DNA from: CADEEN01 sp963840805 | Lineage (GTDB): Bacteria > Pseudomonadota > Gammaproteobacteria > Burkholderiales > Burkholderiaceae_C | Assembly (NCBI GenBank): GCA_963840805.1 | Contig: CAWJAJ010000017.1 | Location: 310,001-374,000 of the forward strand | Length of the DNA stretch: 64,000 bases | Direction: 5' to 3' | Notes under the pieces: generated by a model | Told to the model about the DNA's origin: nothing | What the model saw: only the letters and a program-made list of their open reading frames with translations | Databases searched by the model: none | Program-made: the position numbers and the translations under genes | Shown: piece by piece, positions 39,838 to 48,889 of the stretch | Layout of the letters: every line of letters starts with the position of its first letter | How positions within the stretch are numbered: the first letter of the stretch is position 1

Positions 39838-42800
39838 TCACTGCCCCAGCCGCGCCTCCAGCCCCGAGCCCACCAGGCTGGCCTCGATGGCCTGCCGTAT
39901 CGCCAGCGCCCGCTCGCGGTGCCGCTGCGCGGCGTCGGGCTGGCCTTGCGCGGCGCACAGGCGGGCCAGCGCGGCCTGCGTGTCCCACTGCAGGCGCACG
40001 CGGCCGGTGGCGTCGGCCAGCGCTGCGGCGCGGGTCAGCTCGGTGTGCGCCAGCGCGTACGCGTGCTCGGCGAGTGCGGCTTCGCCGCGCCAGCGGTGCG
40101 CGCTGGCCTCGAGCTCGCGCAGGCCGTTGGCCTCGGCGATGGCCAGCAGTTCGTCGGCATACGTGCGGCAGCGGCTCGCGTCGCCGGCGGCCAGCGACGA
40201 TCTCGGCCAGGCCATCGAGGCAGCGCACGGTGAGGTAGCGCTCGGCGCTGGCGCGGGTCTGCTCCAGCGTGGCGTGCAGCGCCGCCAGGTCGCTGGCGTG
40301 GCCGAGCCGCGCGTGCGCCAGCGCCACCTGCGTGTCGAGCGTGGCGCGCCAGAACGCGATGCCGCTCTCGCGCCCCAGCGCGCGGCCGCGCTCGAGCTGC
40401 TCGATGGCGCGCTCGTTCAGGCCCAGGTCGAGCAGCAGGTGGCCGAGGAAGTCGTGGGCGATGAGCTGGTAACGCACCTGCTGCAGGCTGCCGAGCCAGC
40501 GCAGCGTTTCGCCCATGCGCAACCAGGCCTCGCCGTAGCGGCCGGTGCAGGCGCGCGCATGGTCCAGGCCGAGCAGCGTGGGCCCGATGTGCCATTGCAG
40601 GTCGGCGGCCTGCGCGATGGCGAGCGCGGCCTCGAAGTTCGCCGTGGCGCGCGGGTAGTCGCCCAGGCCGCGGCTGCCGACGCAGGCGTGGCCGATCATC
40701 ATCAGGTTCTCGCACTCGTAGCTCTTGTCGCCGATGCCGCGGGCCAGCGCCAGCGAGCGCGTGTAGGCGTCGATCGCCGGCGCGGGCTCGGCGTTGGCGA
40801 AGTGCGCCTCGCCGCGGCCGTGCCAGGCCTGCACCGCCACCAGATCGGTGAAGCCCATGCGCTCGCAGATCTGCACCGCCTGCTGGTGAAAGCCGATGGC
40901 ACTGGTCGTTCATGCCGCTGCTCCAGGCCACCGTGCCCAGGTGGTACAGCGTGTCGGCGGCGTGGTGCTCGTCGTTCATCGCGCGCGATTCGGCCAGCGC
41001 TTCGGCCAGGCAGGCGGTGGCCTCTTCGTAGGCATCGGCGCGCCGGTAGGCCATGCCCAGCTGCACCAGCGCGTCGCGCGTGCCGGCGCGGTCGCCGGCG
41101 GCGCGCGCGGCGTCGACCACCACGCGCAGATCGGCCACCGCGCCCTGGGTCTGCCCGGCCTGCGCGCGCGCCGCGCCGCGCAGGGCGTGCACGCGCAGGC
41201 GTTGCGCCGCGTCGAGGGCCTGCGGGTGCGCCGCGCACAGCGCGGCCGCACGGTCGAACCAGTGCAGCGCATCGCGCAGCGCAAACAGCGCCTGCGAACG
41301 CTGGCCCGCGCGCACCAGGTAGTGCAGCGCCTTGGCCCAGACCTGGGCGCGCTCGAAATGCTCGGCGAGCTGGGCCTCGCGTTCGTGCTCATGCTCGAGG
41401 CAGGGCCGCGCAACAGGCCGTCGCCGCGCCGCTCCAGCGCCTCGGCCACGCGCTGGTGCAGCAGCCGGCGCCGCGCGCCGCCGAGGTCGCGGTAGACCAC
41501 TTCGCGCAGCTTGTCGTGGCTGAAGTCGTAGACGCCGCCCTCGGCCTCCTCGCGCCACAGGCGGCGCTTGACGAGGGCCTCCACCGCGTCGAGCAAGGGC
41601 GCCTCGGGCTCGCCCGTCACCTCGAGCAGGGTGTCGAAATCGAAGCGCCGGCCGAGCACCGCGGCCATCTCGAGCACCGGGCGCAGCGCCTTGGGCACAT
41701 GCGCCAGGCGCACGCGCACCGCGGCGCGCAGCGCGTCGGGCAGCAGGCCGGCCTGCGGCGTGGCCGCGCCCGCGCCGGCATCGAGCTGCGTCTCGCCCGC
41801 GCCGAGCGACTGCAGGATCGAGATCAGGAAGAACGGGTTGCCCGCGGTTTCGCGGTGCAGGCGCTCGGCCAGGCCGCGCGGCGCCGGGCGCGGAGGCGGC
41901 CAGCGCGGCCACCAGGGCTTCGGTGTCGGCCGCGCCCAGCCGGCGCCAGCGGCAGCCGGCGCGCGCCGGCGTCGCGGCGCAGGCTCTCGGCCCACTGGGC
42001 CAGGCGCTCGTCGGCTGCCCAGCGTCTTCGTCGCGGCAGGTGAAGACCACGCCCACCGCGCGCTCGGCGGCGTGGCGCGCCAGGTAGAGCAGCACCTGCG
42101 CGCTGGCGTCGTCGGCCCACTGGATGTCGTCCACCATCAGGATCAACGGGCGGCCGCCGCGGGCGGCCTCGAAGAGCTGGTCCACCGCGCGCGGCAGGCG
42201 GGCCTGGCGCACGGCGGGAAAGTCGTTCGACAAGGCCGGCAGGCCGGGCGCGCGCTCGGTGATCTCGGGCACCAGGGCCGCCAGCTCGGCCAGCGACACC
42301 GGCGCCAGCGTGCGCAGCGCAAAGTCGGGCACCTGGTCGAGCGCGCGGGTGACGAGGTCCAGCACCGGCTGGTACGGCGTGGCGCGCTCGATCTCGTAGC
42401 AGTGCGTGGCCAGCGTGGGCAGGCCCAGCGCCCGCGCATGGCGCTCGATTTCGCGCAGCAGGCGGCTCTTGCCGATGCCCGGCTCGCCTTCGACCAGCAC
42501 CGTGAAGCCGCTGCCGGCGCCCAGGCGCGCGACGAGCCCGCTGAGCAGCGCGAACTCCGCCGCCCGGCCGACGAAGGGCGCGGCGTCGCTTGCCGCCGCA
42601 GCGGATGAAGGCGCGGAAGCCGCTGCAGCCGCTGCAGGCGCGGCCGCCGCCAGCGGCAGCGCGTCGAGCCGCAAGCGGCGGGTGGCGCTGAGCGCGCGCG
42701 CGGCATCGAGAAAGTCGCGCCGCTCCTCGGCGGGAATGGCCAGCGCGGTGGCCAGGCGTTCGGCGAGGTGGCGCGACGGGCGGCGCTCGTCGGCCTCGAT

Positions 42801-42917
42801 CTTGCGGATCGAGAACCCCGAGCAACTGACGCGCTCGGCGAGCGCCTCCTGGGTCAAGTCCAGCGCCTTGCGGCGCCGGCGCAGCCAGTAGCCAAACGAA
42901 TCCGTCCGCTCCTGCAT
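39838..42917 (-). CDS. large HTH-AAA-TPR regulator (STAND-like), frameshifted
   Basis: The rebuilt protein has about 1025 residues. It begins with an XRE helix-turn-helix (LTQEALAERVSCSGFSIRKI, EADERRPSRHLAERLATAL), then an Ala/Ser-rich linker, an AAA ATPase domain with Walker A LVEGEPGIGKSRLLREIERH and Walker B LILMVDDIQWADDASAQVLL, and a long helical region of TPR-like repeats (for example AYRRADAYEEATACLAEALA). This is the layout of predicted-ATPase regulators related to MalT, AfsR and other STAND proteins that assemble on a signal. Frames change near 42015, 41955, 41890, 41400, 40905 and 40200. Its target and ligand are unknown; it sits among defence-type genes and diverges from the haemoglobin gene. 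Confidence 0.8.
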
Positions 42918-43078
42918 GCCGTGTGGGCCCCCTGCCGCGATGAGCCGGGGCGACTCTAGCAGGGGCGCGCCGCTCGATTGCGTTCTGGCCCGCTTTTTGT
43001 CCCGCTTTGGGGCACCCCGGGCACGCCGGCGCGCAGTGCAATGGCCGCCTGCCCACCCACCCCACCAGGAGCCCGACC

Positions 43079-43441
43079 ATGCCCGCCACCCTCTACGAGC
43101 GCCTCGGCGGCCACGACGGCATCACCCGCCTCGTGACCGACATCGTCGACAACCACTACCGCAACCCGCTGATCAAGACCCGCTTCGAGCAGATCAAGGA
43201 CCGCGCCGCCGTGGAGCGCCATTCCGTCGAGTTCCTGAGCGCCGGCAGCGGCGGGCCGCAGGCCTACACCGGCCGCGACCTGCTGACGACGCACAAGGGC
43301 ATGAACATCAACGAGCAGGAACTCATCGCCGCCATCGACGACATCGTCATGGCGATGGGCAAGAACCAGCTCGACCAGGCCGTGCAGAACGAAGTGGTCG
43401 CCATCCTGTACTCGCTGAAGGGGGACGTCGTGCGGCGCTGA
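43079..43441 (+). CDS. group I truncated haemoglobin
   Basis: An intact 120-residue globin: TLYERLGGHDGITRLVTDIV, then the IKDRAAVERHSVEFLSAG segment and the proximal histidine in LLTTHKGMNINEQELIAAID. The length and order are those of 2-on-2 haemoglobins, which bind oxygen or NO and may detoxify NO. It starts after an AGGAG site. The upstream region contains a repeated CCCGCTTT word (42990-43012) that might be a regulatory site. Confidence 0.88.
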   Translation: MPATLYERLGGHDGITRLVTDIVDNHYRNPLIKTRFEQIKDRAAVERHSVEFLSAGSGGPQAYTGRDLLTTHKGMNINEQELIAAIDDIVMAMGKNQLDQAVQNEVVAILYSLKGDVVRR

Positions 43442-43609
43442 GGCGTGGGTTGCAGTAGAGCAGCTCGCACCCGACTCACGCAAGGCAGGCAGCAGACGAC
43501 CAAGGCGATCGCCGATGCATCGCGCCATCCGCTGACACGGTTGCGAGGGAAGGCGGTCCAGCAACCACGGCGTGCCTGAGCACGGCGTCCATCGCTGTAC
43601 CCTTGCGGC

Positions 43610-44020
43610 ATGAACACAAACGCGGCGTGCCCGTTTTGCGTCTTGCCGGAAGTTCGGGTGCTGTTCCGCAACGACGCTGCGGTTGCCCTGCGTGACGCCT
43701 ACCCGGTCACGCCGGGGCACACGCTTGTGGTTCCAGTGCGGCATGTTGCGTCGTTCTTCGATGCAACACCGTCGGAACGCGACTCGATGCTAGCGCTGCT
43801 GGACACCGCGAAGCAGCAACTCCAAGCAGAGTTCGGACCCGCTGGCTACAACATCGGCATTAACGACGGTGCGGCGGCCGGCCGGACCATCCATCACCTT
43901 CACATTCATCTGATACCCCGTTACTCGGGCGACAGCAATGACCCGCGCGGTGGCGTGCGATGGATCATTCCGGACAAGGCCGACTACTGGACAGGCAGAG
44001 ACCTGGCGAAGCCGACATGA
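43610..44020 (+). CDS. HIT-family protein coupled to the SBD-HNH nuclease gene
   Basis: An intact 136-residue histidine-triad protein. CPFCVLPEVRVLFRNDAAVA is the usual start, VTPGHTLVVPVRHVASFFD the core strand, and GRTIHHLHIHLIPRYSGD the HxHxH catalytic triad. HIT enzymes hydrolyse nucleoside phosphoramidates, dinucleotides or adenylylated ends. Its TGA overlaps the ATG of the nuclease gene, so the two are made together. Codon use here is less GC-extreme than in the flanking genes, which hints at transfer with the nuclease. Confidence 0.88.
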   Translation: MNTNAACPFCVLPEVRVLFRNDAAVALRDAYPVTPGHTLVVPVRHVASFFDATPSERDSMLALLDTAKQQLQAEFGPAGYNIGINDGAAAGRTIHHLHIHLIPRYSGDSNDPRGGVRWIIPDKADYWTGRDLAKPT

Positions 44021-44997
44021 AGACCGCGATCGAAGTGCTAGACGCTTTCGAGAACATCCGTCGCGCACAACGGGCGGGCGTTTACGCACCGCACAAGCCG
44101 CTTCTGATCCTGCTGTCGCTCGCACGTATACAACGTGGTGAGCCAAGACTGGTCGAGTTCGCGGCCATCGATGGTCCGCTGAAGCAACTGCTGGCCGAGT
44201 TCGGCCCCAGCAGCGCTGCCAAGTCACGCCACTACCCGTTCTGGCACTTGGCCACCGATGGCCACGGGGCGCTTTGGGACCTGAGCGGCCCGCGCGAAGT
44301 TTTAAAGCGCCCTGCCGGTGCCACTCCCAGCCTGGGTGAGCTGCGTGAGCATCACGTCAAGGGCGGCTTCCCAAGCGACATCGACGAGGCCCTGCGTCAC
44401 ATTCCTGGGCTGCTGCAGGCTGTAGCGTCACGCGTACTCGACACGTACTTCCCGGCGACACTCCACGCGGACATAACGGCCATATTGGGTCTTGACCTCG
44501 ATGGGGCCCGCGAAGTGCGCGATGGCGAACCGCTCGCCGCTGGCTATGCCAATGCTGAGCGTCGGAAGCGCGACCCAGGCTTTCGCGATCGAGTGCTGCG
44601 CGCATACGAGTACCGGTGTTGCGTCTGCGGCTTTGACCTGCGCATCGGGCATGTGCCGGCGGGCCTCGAGGCTGCGCACATTCAATGGCACCACGTGGGC
44701 GGGCCGGACATCGAGCCCAACGGCCTGTCGTTGTGCGCGCTGCACCACAAGCTCTTCGACCTGGGCGTGTTCACGGTCGAGCCCTCGGAACACCGCGTGA
44801 TCTTCAGCCAGCACGCGATCAGCGGCGGCCGTGGCATCGAAGGCGAGTTGCAGTTTCACGGGCGAGCGATTCACCCCCCACAACAAAGCGATCAGTTGCC
44901 GGCACCCAAGTTCCTGGCTTGGAACACGCAGAACGTATTCAAGACACCGGCGCGACACCTGGCGGCGGCCGGCGCTACACCCCGCGCGGCGCGCTGA
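44017..44997 (+). CDS. SBD-HNH endonuclease, phosphorothioate-DNA-binding restriction type
   Basis: An intact 326-residue protein. Residues about 1-155 match the sulfur-binding domain of ScoMcrA/SprMcrA-type enzymes (VYAPHKPLLILLSLARIQRG, then LLAEFGPSSAAKSRHYPFWH, LATDGHGALWDLSG). The C-terminal HNH nuclease is complete: CCVCGFDL, GLEAAHIQWHHVGGPDIEPN, LSLCALHHKLFDLGVFTVEP. Such proteins recognise phosphorothioate-modified DNA (made by Dnd systems), some also 5-methylcytosine, and cut nearby, acting as type IV restriction. No dnd genes are present here, consistent with a role against modified incoming DNA. It is coupled to the HIT gene and convergent with an EVE-HNH gene. Confidence 0.88.
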   Translation: MKTAIEVLDAFENIRRAQRAGVYAPHKPLLILLSLARIQRGEPRLVEFAAIDGPLKQLLAEFGPSSAAKSRHYPFWHLATDGHGALWDLSGPREVLKRPAGATPSLGELREHHVKGGFPSDIDEALRHIPGLLQAVASRVLDTYFPATLHADITAILGLDLDGAREVRDGEPLAAGYANAERRKRDPGFRDRVLRAYEYRCCVCGFDLRIGHVPAGLEAAHIQWHHVGGPDIEPNGLSLCALHHKLFDLGVFTVEPSEHRVIFSQHAISGGRGIEGELQFHGRAIHPPQQSDQLPAPKFLAWNTQNVFKTPARHLAAAGATPRAAR

Positions 44998-45175
44998 AGT
45001 CCGTGAACTGCCTCGCTGGCAGCAGCAGCGCGCCAGACTGGACCGCCGCACGGCGCAACGGCAGCGGCGGCGCTGACGGCGGCCGAGCCCTACGTTCAGC
45101 GGCCCGTGGCCCAGGCCCTGGACGACCGCGCCATCGCCAGGCAGTTGCAGCGGAGCGACCTTGGCAGTGCAGTCC

Positions 45176-45196
45176 CACGGCCACGTCGAGGCCGTG
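45176..45196. terminator. hairpin between the two convergent HNH nuclease genes
   Basis: CACGGCC and GGCCGTG form a 7-bp stem with a 7-nt loop, eight bases from the end of the EVE-HNH gene. It may terminate transcription from either side, although no T-run follows. The rest of 44998-45203 has no recognisable gene; a frame with AAEPYVQRPVAQALDDRAIA ends at 45207 and could be a remnant, but I cannot name it. Confidence 0.35.
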
Positions 45197-45203
45197 CTTC
45201 CTG

Positions 45204-46187
45204 CTAGAGATGCTCCAGAAAGCTGGATCGCAGCAGCACGTTCTCGCGGTGGAACTCCAAGAAGCGCCGTTGCCCGGTCGAGAAACTACCGACCATCGGC
45301 GGATGCTCGGGCTTGATGCCCATTCGAAGCAATGAGTCGCGGTGCGCAACCGGAGACACGATCACCTGGCCGTTGTCTTCAAACGCGATGAACCCACGGT
45401 CGAAGAGGTGGTCAATGCTCGGTGTCAGTAGCAGGCCGTTCTCACCGTCGAGCCGCTCTTCGTTGGTCGCATCCCGCCATGGCTTGCAGTGGCTGGCGCG
45501 AAGGTGTTCTTCGCGAGTCACGCCGGTGATGCGGCAAGCGTGCTCGATTCTCATGACCCGCGTCTTGAACAGCCCTTGGCCGCGACGCGCAAGGACGATG
45601 GCCAGCCGATCTGTTTCGGGCAATGCGGTGTCGGCCTGAACCTGGCTCAGTTCGTGTTCTTCCCATTCGACCAGCCCGATGGCAGACGTGATCGGCGCTT
45701 CTTCGGCCACACGGTAGCCCAGCACGAGGTCGCGCGCCTCGGCGCCGAGCAAGTCGATCAACGATGCTGCGAGTTGCGCGGGCAAGCGGGTCAGGTACAC
45801 GCTCTGCAGGCCCGCGCCGTTGGGGCGAAGCGGTGAATACCGAGCCGGCAGCAGTGGCGCAAGCACCGACATGTGCTCCGAGGGCTTGATCGGCAGCCTC
45901 AGTTCGCTGAAGCGCACGTCCAGGCGCCAGCCGATCTTGTCCCAATACGCGCCTGCCTGACCAAACTCCAGCGGCTTTGGCGCCTCGTAGGCGTGCGAAG
46001 CCGCGATGCCGATGGCGCGGATGACGGTGTCAGCGAAGGAGAAGATCACGTCACCGGGGGCCACCTCGCGCATGAAGTCGTAGAACGGGTTTTGGGCCTG
46101 GTTGGCCTTGCGCTTCGGCGACCAGAGGTATCCGCCACCGACTTCGTGGCGGTATGTCTGATTTTGGTTGACCCACCAGTAGCGCAC
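45204..46187 (-). CDS. EVE-HNH endonuclease, putative modification-dependent restriction enzyme
   Basis: An intact 327-residue protein starting at a GTG. The N-terminal half is an EVE/PUA-like base-reader domain (YWWVNQNQTYRHEVGGGYLW, SPKRKANQAQNPFYDFMREV, PGDVIFSFADTVIRAIGIA), the C-terminal half an HNH nuclease (RIEHACRITGVTREEHLRAS, HCKPWRDATNEERLDGENGL, TPSIDHLFDRGFIAFEDNG). EVE domains flip out and bind modified cytosines such as 5mC or 5hmC, and EVE-HNH proteins belong to the type IV-like restriction enzymes. The gene is 88 bp downstream of the truncated add copy 1 on the same strand, so it may be cargo of that insertion module. Confidence 0.85.
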   Translation of the reverse strand: MRYWWVNQNQTYRHEVGGGYLWSPKRKANQAQNPFYDFMREVAPGDVIFSFADTVIRAIGIAASHAYEAPKPLEFGQAGAYWDKIGWRLDVRFSELRLPIKPSEHMSVLAPLLPARYSPLRPNGAGLQSVYLTRLPAQLAASLIDLLGAEARDLVLGYRVAEEAPITSAIGLVEWEEHELSQVQADTALPETDRLAIVLARRGQGLFKTRVMRIEHACRITGVTREEHLRASHCKPWRDATNEERLDGENGLLLTPSIDHLFDRGFIAFEDNGQVIVSPVAHRDSLLRMGIKPEHPPMVGSFSTGQRRFLEFHRENVLLRSSFLEHL

Positions 46188-46275
46188 GTGGATGACCCCT
46201 AGCCCCGCCTATTGCTGCACCAACGCGGTGGCCGGCGGTGCAACCCCAGAAGCAGCTTACGCTGTAGAGGGATTC

Positions 46276-46709
46276 TCACCAACGCGCCAAAGCCTCGAGC
46301 AGCTTCGCCTTGACGTCGGCATCGGCAAAGCTCGCGTCGATCGAATGGCGCGCCAGGGCGCGGAGGTCTTCGTCCGACCAACCGAACGCCTGGCTGCACA
46401 ACGCGTACTCGCCCTCCAGGCTGGCGCCCAGCAACACCGGGTCGTCGGTGTTGAGGGCCACGACGACGCCGGCGCGGCGCAGGCGGTCGATAGGGTGCGC
46501 TTCGATCGCGGCATAGACGCCCAGCTCGAGGTTGGACGTGGGGCACACGCCGAGCGGGATGCGTCGGTCGACCAGCAAGGCCACGAGCTCGGGGTCTTCG
46601 ATCGCCCGCACGCCATGGTCGATGCGGTCGGCGCCCAGCAGTTCGATGGCGTCGCGCACGCCCTCCGGGCCGCTGGACTCGCCGGCATGCACGGTGCGGC
46701 GCAGGCCCA
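46276..46709 (-). pseudogene. adenosine deaminase 3'-end copy 1 (434 bp)
   Basis: This frame encodes the last 145 or so residues of adenosine deaminase (RRTVHAGESSGPEGVRDAIE to DVKAKLLEALARW), about 95 percent identical by eye to the full-length gene at 48890, with roughly 20 base changes. Similarity begins exactly at the stop codon and ends abruptly in the codons before RRTVHAGE. The zinc-binding HxH of the N-terminus is absent, so it cannot be an active deaminase. Lys instead of Gly in the tail and other substitutions show that it comes from a different allele. Confidence 0.88.
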
Positions 46710-46753
46710 CGCGCGCGGCGACAATCAACGTGCAGCAGTGGGCGCCCGGGTCA

Positions 46754-46778
46754 ATTCGCTCCGCAGCGCGGAGCGAAT
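46754..46778. terminator. 11-bp stem hairpin at the end of the DUF2442 module
   Basis: ATTCGCTCCGC, AGC, GCGGAGCGAAT is a perfect hairpin located 41 bp after the DUF2442 stop codon and 45 bp before the add copy 1 boundary. It may terminate the DUF4160-DUF2442 transcript or mark the edge of the inserted module. No T-tract follows. Confidence 0.5.
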
Positions 46779-46819
46779 CCGATGACCCCGCCGCGCATTC
46801 AGCGCCCCCCGTGCATCGG

Positions 46820-47074
46820 TCACGCCGATGCCGTCTGCGCCAGTGGCACGCTTTCCAGATACACCGAGTCCGGATCGAGGTCGATGCCGCCGGGCCAACT
46901 CACGGTCCCGTGGTCGGCCTGAACCAGCGCAAAGAATCCCGGTTCACGCAGCCGTTCGAACACGGGGTAGGCCAGGTAGGGGCTCACATCCATGCGGCGT
47001 TGCTCACCATTGTCGAATTGCAGCAGCAAGGCCTGGCCCTCGCCCGAGGTGACAGCGGTGACTCGCGGGTTCAT
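46820..47074 (-). CDS. DUF2442 family protein, second gene of a probable two-gene TA-like module
   Basis: An intact 84-residue protein typical of DUF2442: VTAVTSGEGQALLLQFDNGE, RMDVSPYLAYPVFERLREPG, TVSWPGGIDLDPDSVYLES. DUF2442 genes commonly follow DUF4160 genes and the pair has been proposed as a toxin-antitoxin-like module; biochemical function is not established. It starts 13 bp after its partner. Confidence 0.85.
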   Translation of the reverse strand: MNPRVTAVTSGEGQALLLQFDNGEQRRMDVSPYLAYPVFERLREPGFFALVQADHGTVSWPGGIDLDPDSVYLESVPLAQTASA

Positions 47075-47087
47075 GGTGGGGTACCTC

Positions 47088-47357
47088 TCACTTCAATGGG
47101 TCGATGGGGAATACGGGCTGGCCCTTCACGGCAAGCGACCAGTCGGCCATCAATTCGTCGCGGTGAATCTCGATCCAGGCTTGCACCATCCGTGCTTGCT
47201 TGCGTGGCAATTTTCCGTCGAGCAGCTCGGCGCTTTCGATACCGAACACGGCTTCGTCGCCCGCATACATGGCGTGAATGTGCGGCAGGTGGTGTTGGCG
47301 GGTGTCCAACCAGTACAGGTAAATCAGTACGCCGTAGAAGCTGCTGATGAGGGGCAT
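47088..47357 (-). CDS. DUF4160 family protein
   Basis: An intact 89-residue protein with the family hallmarks FYGVLIYLYWLDTRQHHLPH and IHAMYAGDEAVFGIESAEL, including the HxPHIH motif, and ARMVQAWIEIHRDELMADW. DUF4160 is the usual first gene of the DUF4160-DUF2442 pair. The pair is exactly enclosed between add copies 1 and 2. Confidence 0.88.
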   Translation of the reverse strand: MPLISSFYGVLIYLYWLDTRQHHLPHIHAMYAGDEAVFGIESAELLDGKLPRKQARMVQAWIEIHRDELMADWSLAVKGQPVFPIDPLK

Positions 47358-47431
47358 GGTCGGCTCGGCTGGCTAAGCGCCGCCATTGTCGCGCCAGCGC
47401 ACTGCCCAGCAAAGCCTTGCCCTGATCGCCA

Positions 47432-47942
47432 TCACCAACGCGCCAAAGCCTCGAGCAGCCTCGCCTTGACGTCGGCATTGGCAAAGCTCGCGTCGATCGA
47501 ATTGCGCGCGACGGCGCGGAGGTCTTCGTCCGACCAGCCGAACGCCTGGCTGCACAACGCGTACTCGCCCTCCAGGCTGGCGCCCAGCAGCACCGGGTCG
47601 TCGGTGTTGAGGGACACCGCGACGCCGGCGCGGCGCAGGCGGTCGATCGGGTGCGCTTCGATCGAGGCATACACGCCCAGCTCGAGGTTGGACGTGGGGC
47701 ACACGCCGAGCGGGATGCGCCGCTCGGCCAGCAAGGCCACGAGCGCGGGGTCTTCGATCGCGCGCACGCCATGGTCGATGCGGTCGGCGCCCAGCAGTTC
47801 GATGGCGTCGCGCACGCCCTCGGGGCCGCTGGATTCGCCGGCATGCACGGTGCGGCGCAGGCCCGCTGCACCGGCGCGCCGGAAGGCCTCGGCAAAGCGC
47901 GGCCCGGTGCTCGCGCGTGGAGGCCAGGCCGCAGGCCCAATC
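47432..47942 (-). pseudogene. adenosine deaminase 3'-end copy 2 with internal deletion
   Basis: The 3' part (from the stop codon to RRAGAAGLRRTVHAGESSG and GPRFAEAFRRAG) matches the full gene closely but with its own set of substitutions (for example DPALVALLAERR and GVAVSLNTDD). At about 47910 the match jumps about 308 bp further 5' in add (49370-49677 missing) and continues for 32 bp to 47942, where it stops. It has no start codon. The deletion and allele differences show it is an older insertion scar rather than a recent duplicate of copy 3. Confidence 0.85.
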
Positions 47943-47994
47943 TGCACTCGGTAATGGCGCCTGTTTATACGTATGCTTGGCTTATACTTCACTC

Positions 47995-48252
47995 GTGAAC
48001 CAGATCAACTGGCAACCCAAAGCCCTGCGTCAATTGCGCAAGATCGAGGCCCGGGCGGGGAAGCAGATCCGGGTGGCCGTCAGCACAGAGTTGGTTGATC
48101 TCAATGCGGCCCGCAACGTCAAGTCGCTTACGAACCATGAGTACGGGTACCGTCTTCGTGTCGGGAACTACCGCGTGTTCTTCGACTACGACGGTGAGGT
48201 ACGGATCGTGAGCATCGAAGAGGTAAGGAAGCGCGATGAACGCACGTACTGA
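47995..48252 (+). CDS. RelE/HigB-type toxin
   Basis: An intact 85-residue RelE-fold protein from a GTG: WQPKALRQLRKIEARAGKQI, VKSLTNHEYGYRLRVGNYRV, FFDYDGEVRIVSIEEVRKRD, with the basic and C-terminal residues used by ribosome-dependent mRNA interferases. A TATACT -10-like box (47983-47988) and two TTATAC words precede it. The antitoxin gene overlaps its end by 17 bases; toxin-first order is typical of HigBA and RelE-XRE pairs. Confidence 0.88.
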   Translation: MNQINWQPKALRQLRKIEARAGKQIRVAVSTELVDLNAARNVKSLTNHEYGYRLRVGNYRVFFDYDGEVRIVSIEEVRKRDERTY

Positions 48253-48568
48253 GTTTCAAGTCATCGTCGGCGCTGACGGCAAGCCCGCCTTCGTCGTCGT
48301 TCCGTACGATCAGTTCCGCCGCATGAAGGGTGGCTTCACGCGAGGCACGGTACCCAATGAGGTGGTCAACCTGTCGTTCGAGCGTGGCGTCACGCCGATG
48401 GCCGCCTGGCGCGAGCACTTCGGCCTGACCCAGGCCGAGGTTGCGGCGCGCATGGGCATCACGCAGGCGGCGTATGCGCAGATGGAGCGCGTGAAGCAGC
48501 CACGCAAGGCGACGCTCGAGAAGGTGTCCGCTGCAATGGGGCTGGAGCTCGAGCAATTGCGCTGGTAG
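48236..48568 (+). CDS. XRE-family antitoxin of the RelE/HigB-type toxin
   Basis: An intact 110-residue protein. An N-terminal region of about 50 residues (FQVIVGADGKPAFVVVPYDQ) precedes the XRE helix-turn-helix (LTQAEVAARMGITQAAYAQM, ERVKQPRKATLEKVSAAMGL). The N-terminal part probably binds the toxin, the HTH the promoter. It overlaps the toxin gene by 17 bp. Confidence 0.88.
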   Translation: MNARTEFQVIVGADGKPAFVVVPYDQFRRMKGGFTRGTVPNEVVNLSFERGVTPMAAWREHFGLTQAEVAARMGITQAAYAQMERVKQPRKATLEKVSAAMGLELEQLRW

Positions 48569-48582
48569 GCGCGCCGCGAACG

Positions 48583-48878
48583 ATGATCACCAGCGAATCG
48601 AAGTGCCTGATCACGCAGGCGCAGGCGGCGAAGTTCCGCGACGCGCTGGCCGCCGCGCCCGCCGAGGGCCTGCCCCCGAAGGCGCTCAAGGCCATGCGCG
48701 ATGGCGCGCAAAGCCAACTCGCCGAGCTCGAAGATCAGATCGCCGAGTACGAGGCCTTGCGCGCGGGGAAGATCGTCTCGATCAAGGCAGACTCGATCAC
48801 GGATACGAGCGGCTGCAGGCGGCGGCCGACGCGCTGAACCTGCGCGTCAACGAGGTCTTCACGCTCGAAAGGGAGTGA
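48583..48878 (+). pseudogene. XRE-type antitoxin remnant lacking its HTH
   Basis: The first 70 codons (MITSESKCLITQAQAAKFRD, QLAELEDQIAEYEALRAGKI) match the N-terminal coiled region of a common antitoxin family that normally continues into an XRE HTH. Here, near 48800, the frame shifts directly to the family's C-terminal tail (ERLQAAADALNLRVNEVFTL), so the helix-turn-helix is missing. It ends 11 bp before the add stop codon. I infer an internal deletion in a second antitoxin carried by the same module. Confidence 0.6.
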
Positions 48879-48889
48879 GCGGCCTGGGT

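Noticed and set aside
44998..45203. A gene between the two convergent HNH nucleases
   Set aside because: A frame with AAEPYVQRPVAQALDDRAIA looks protein-like but lacks a start and any family I can name, so I left it as a possible remnant.
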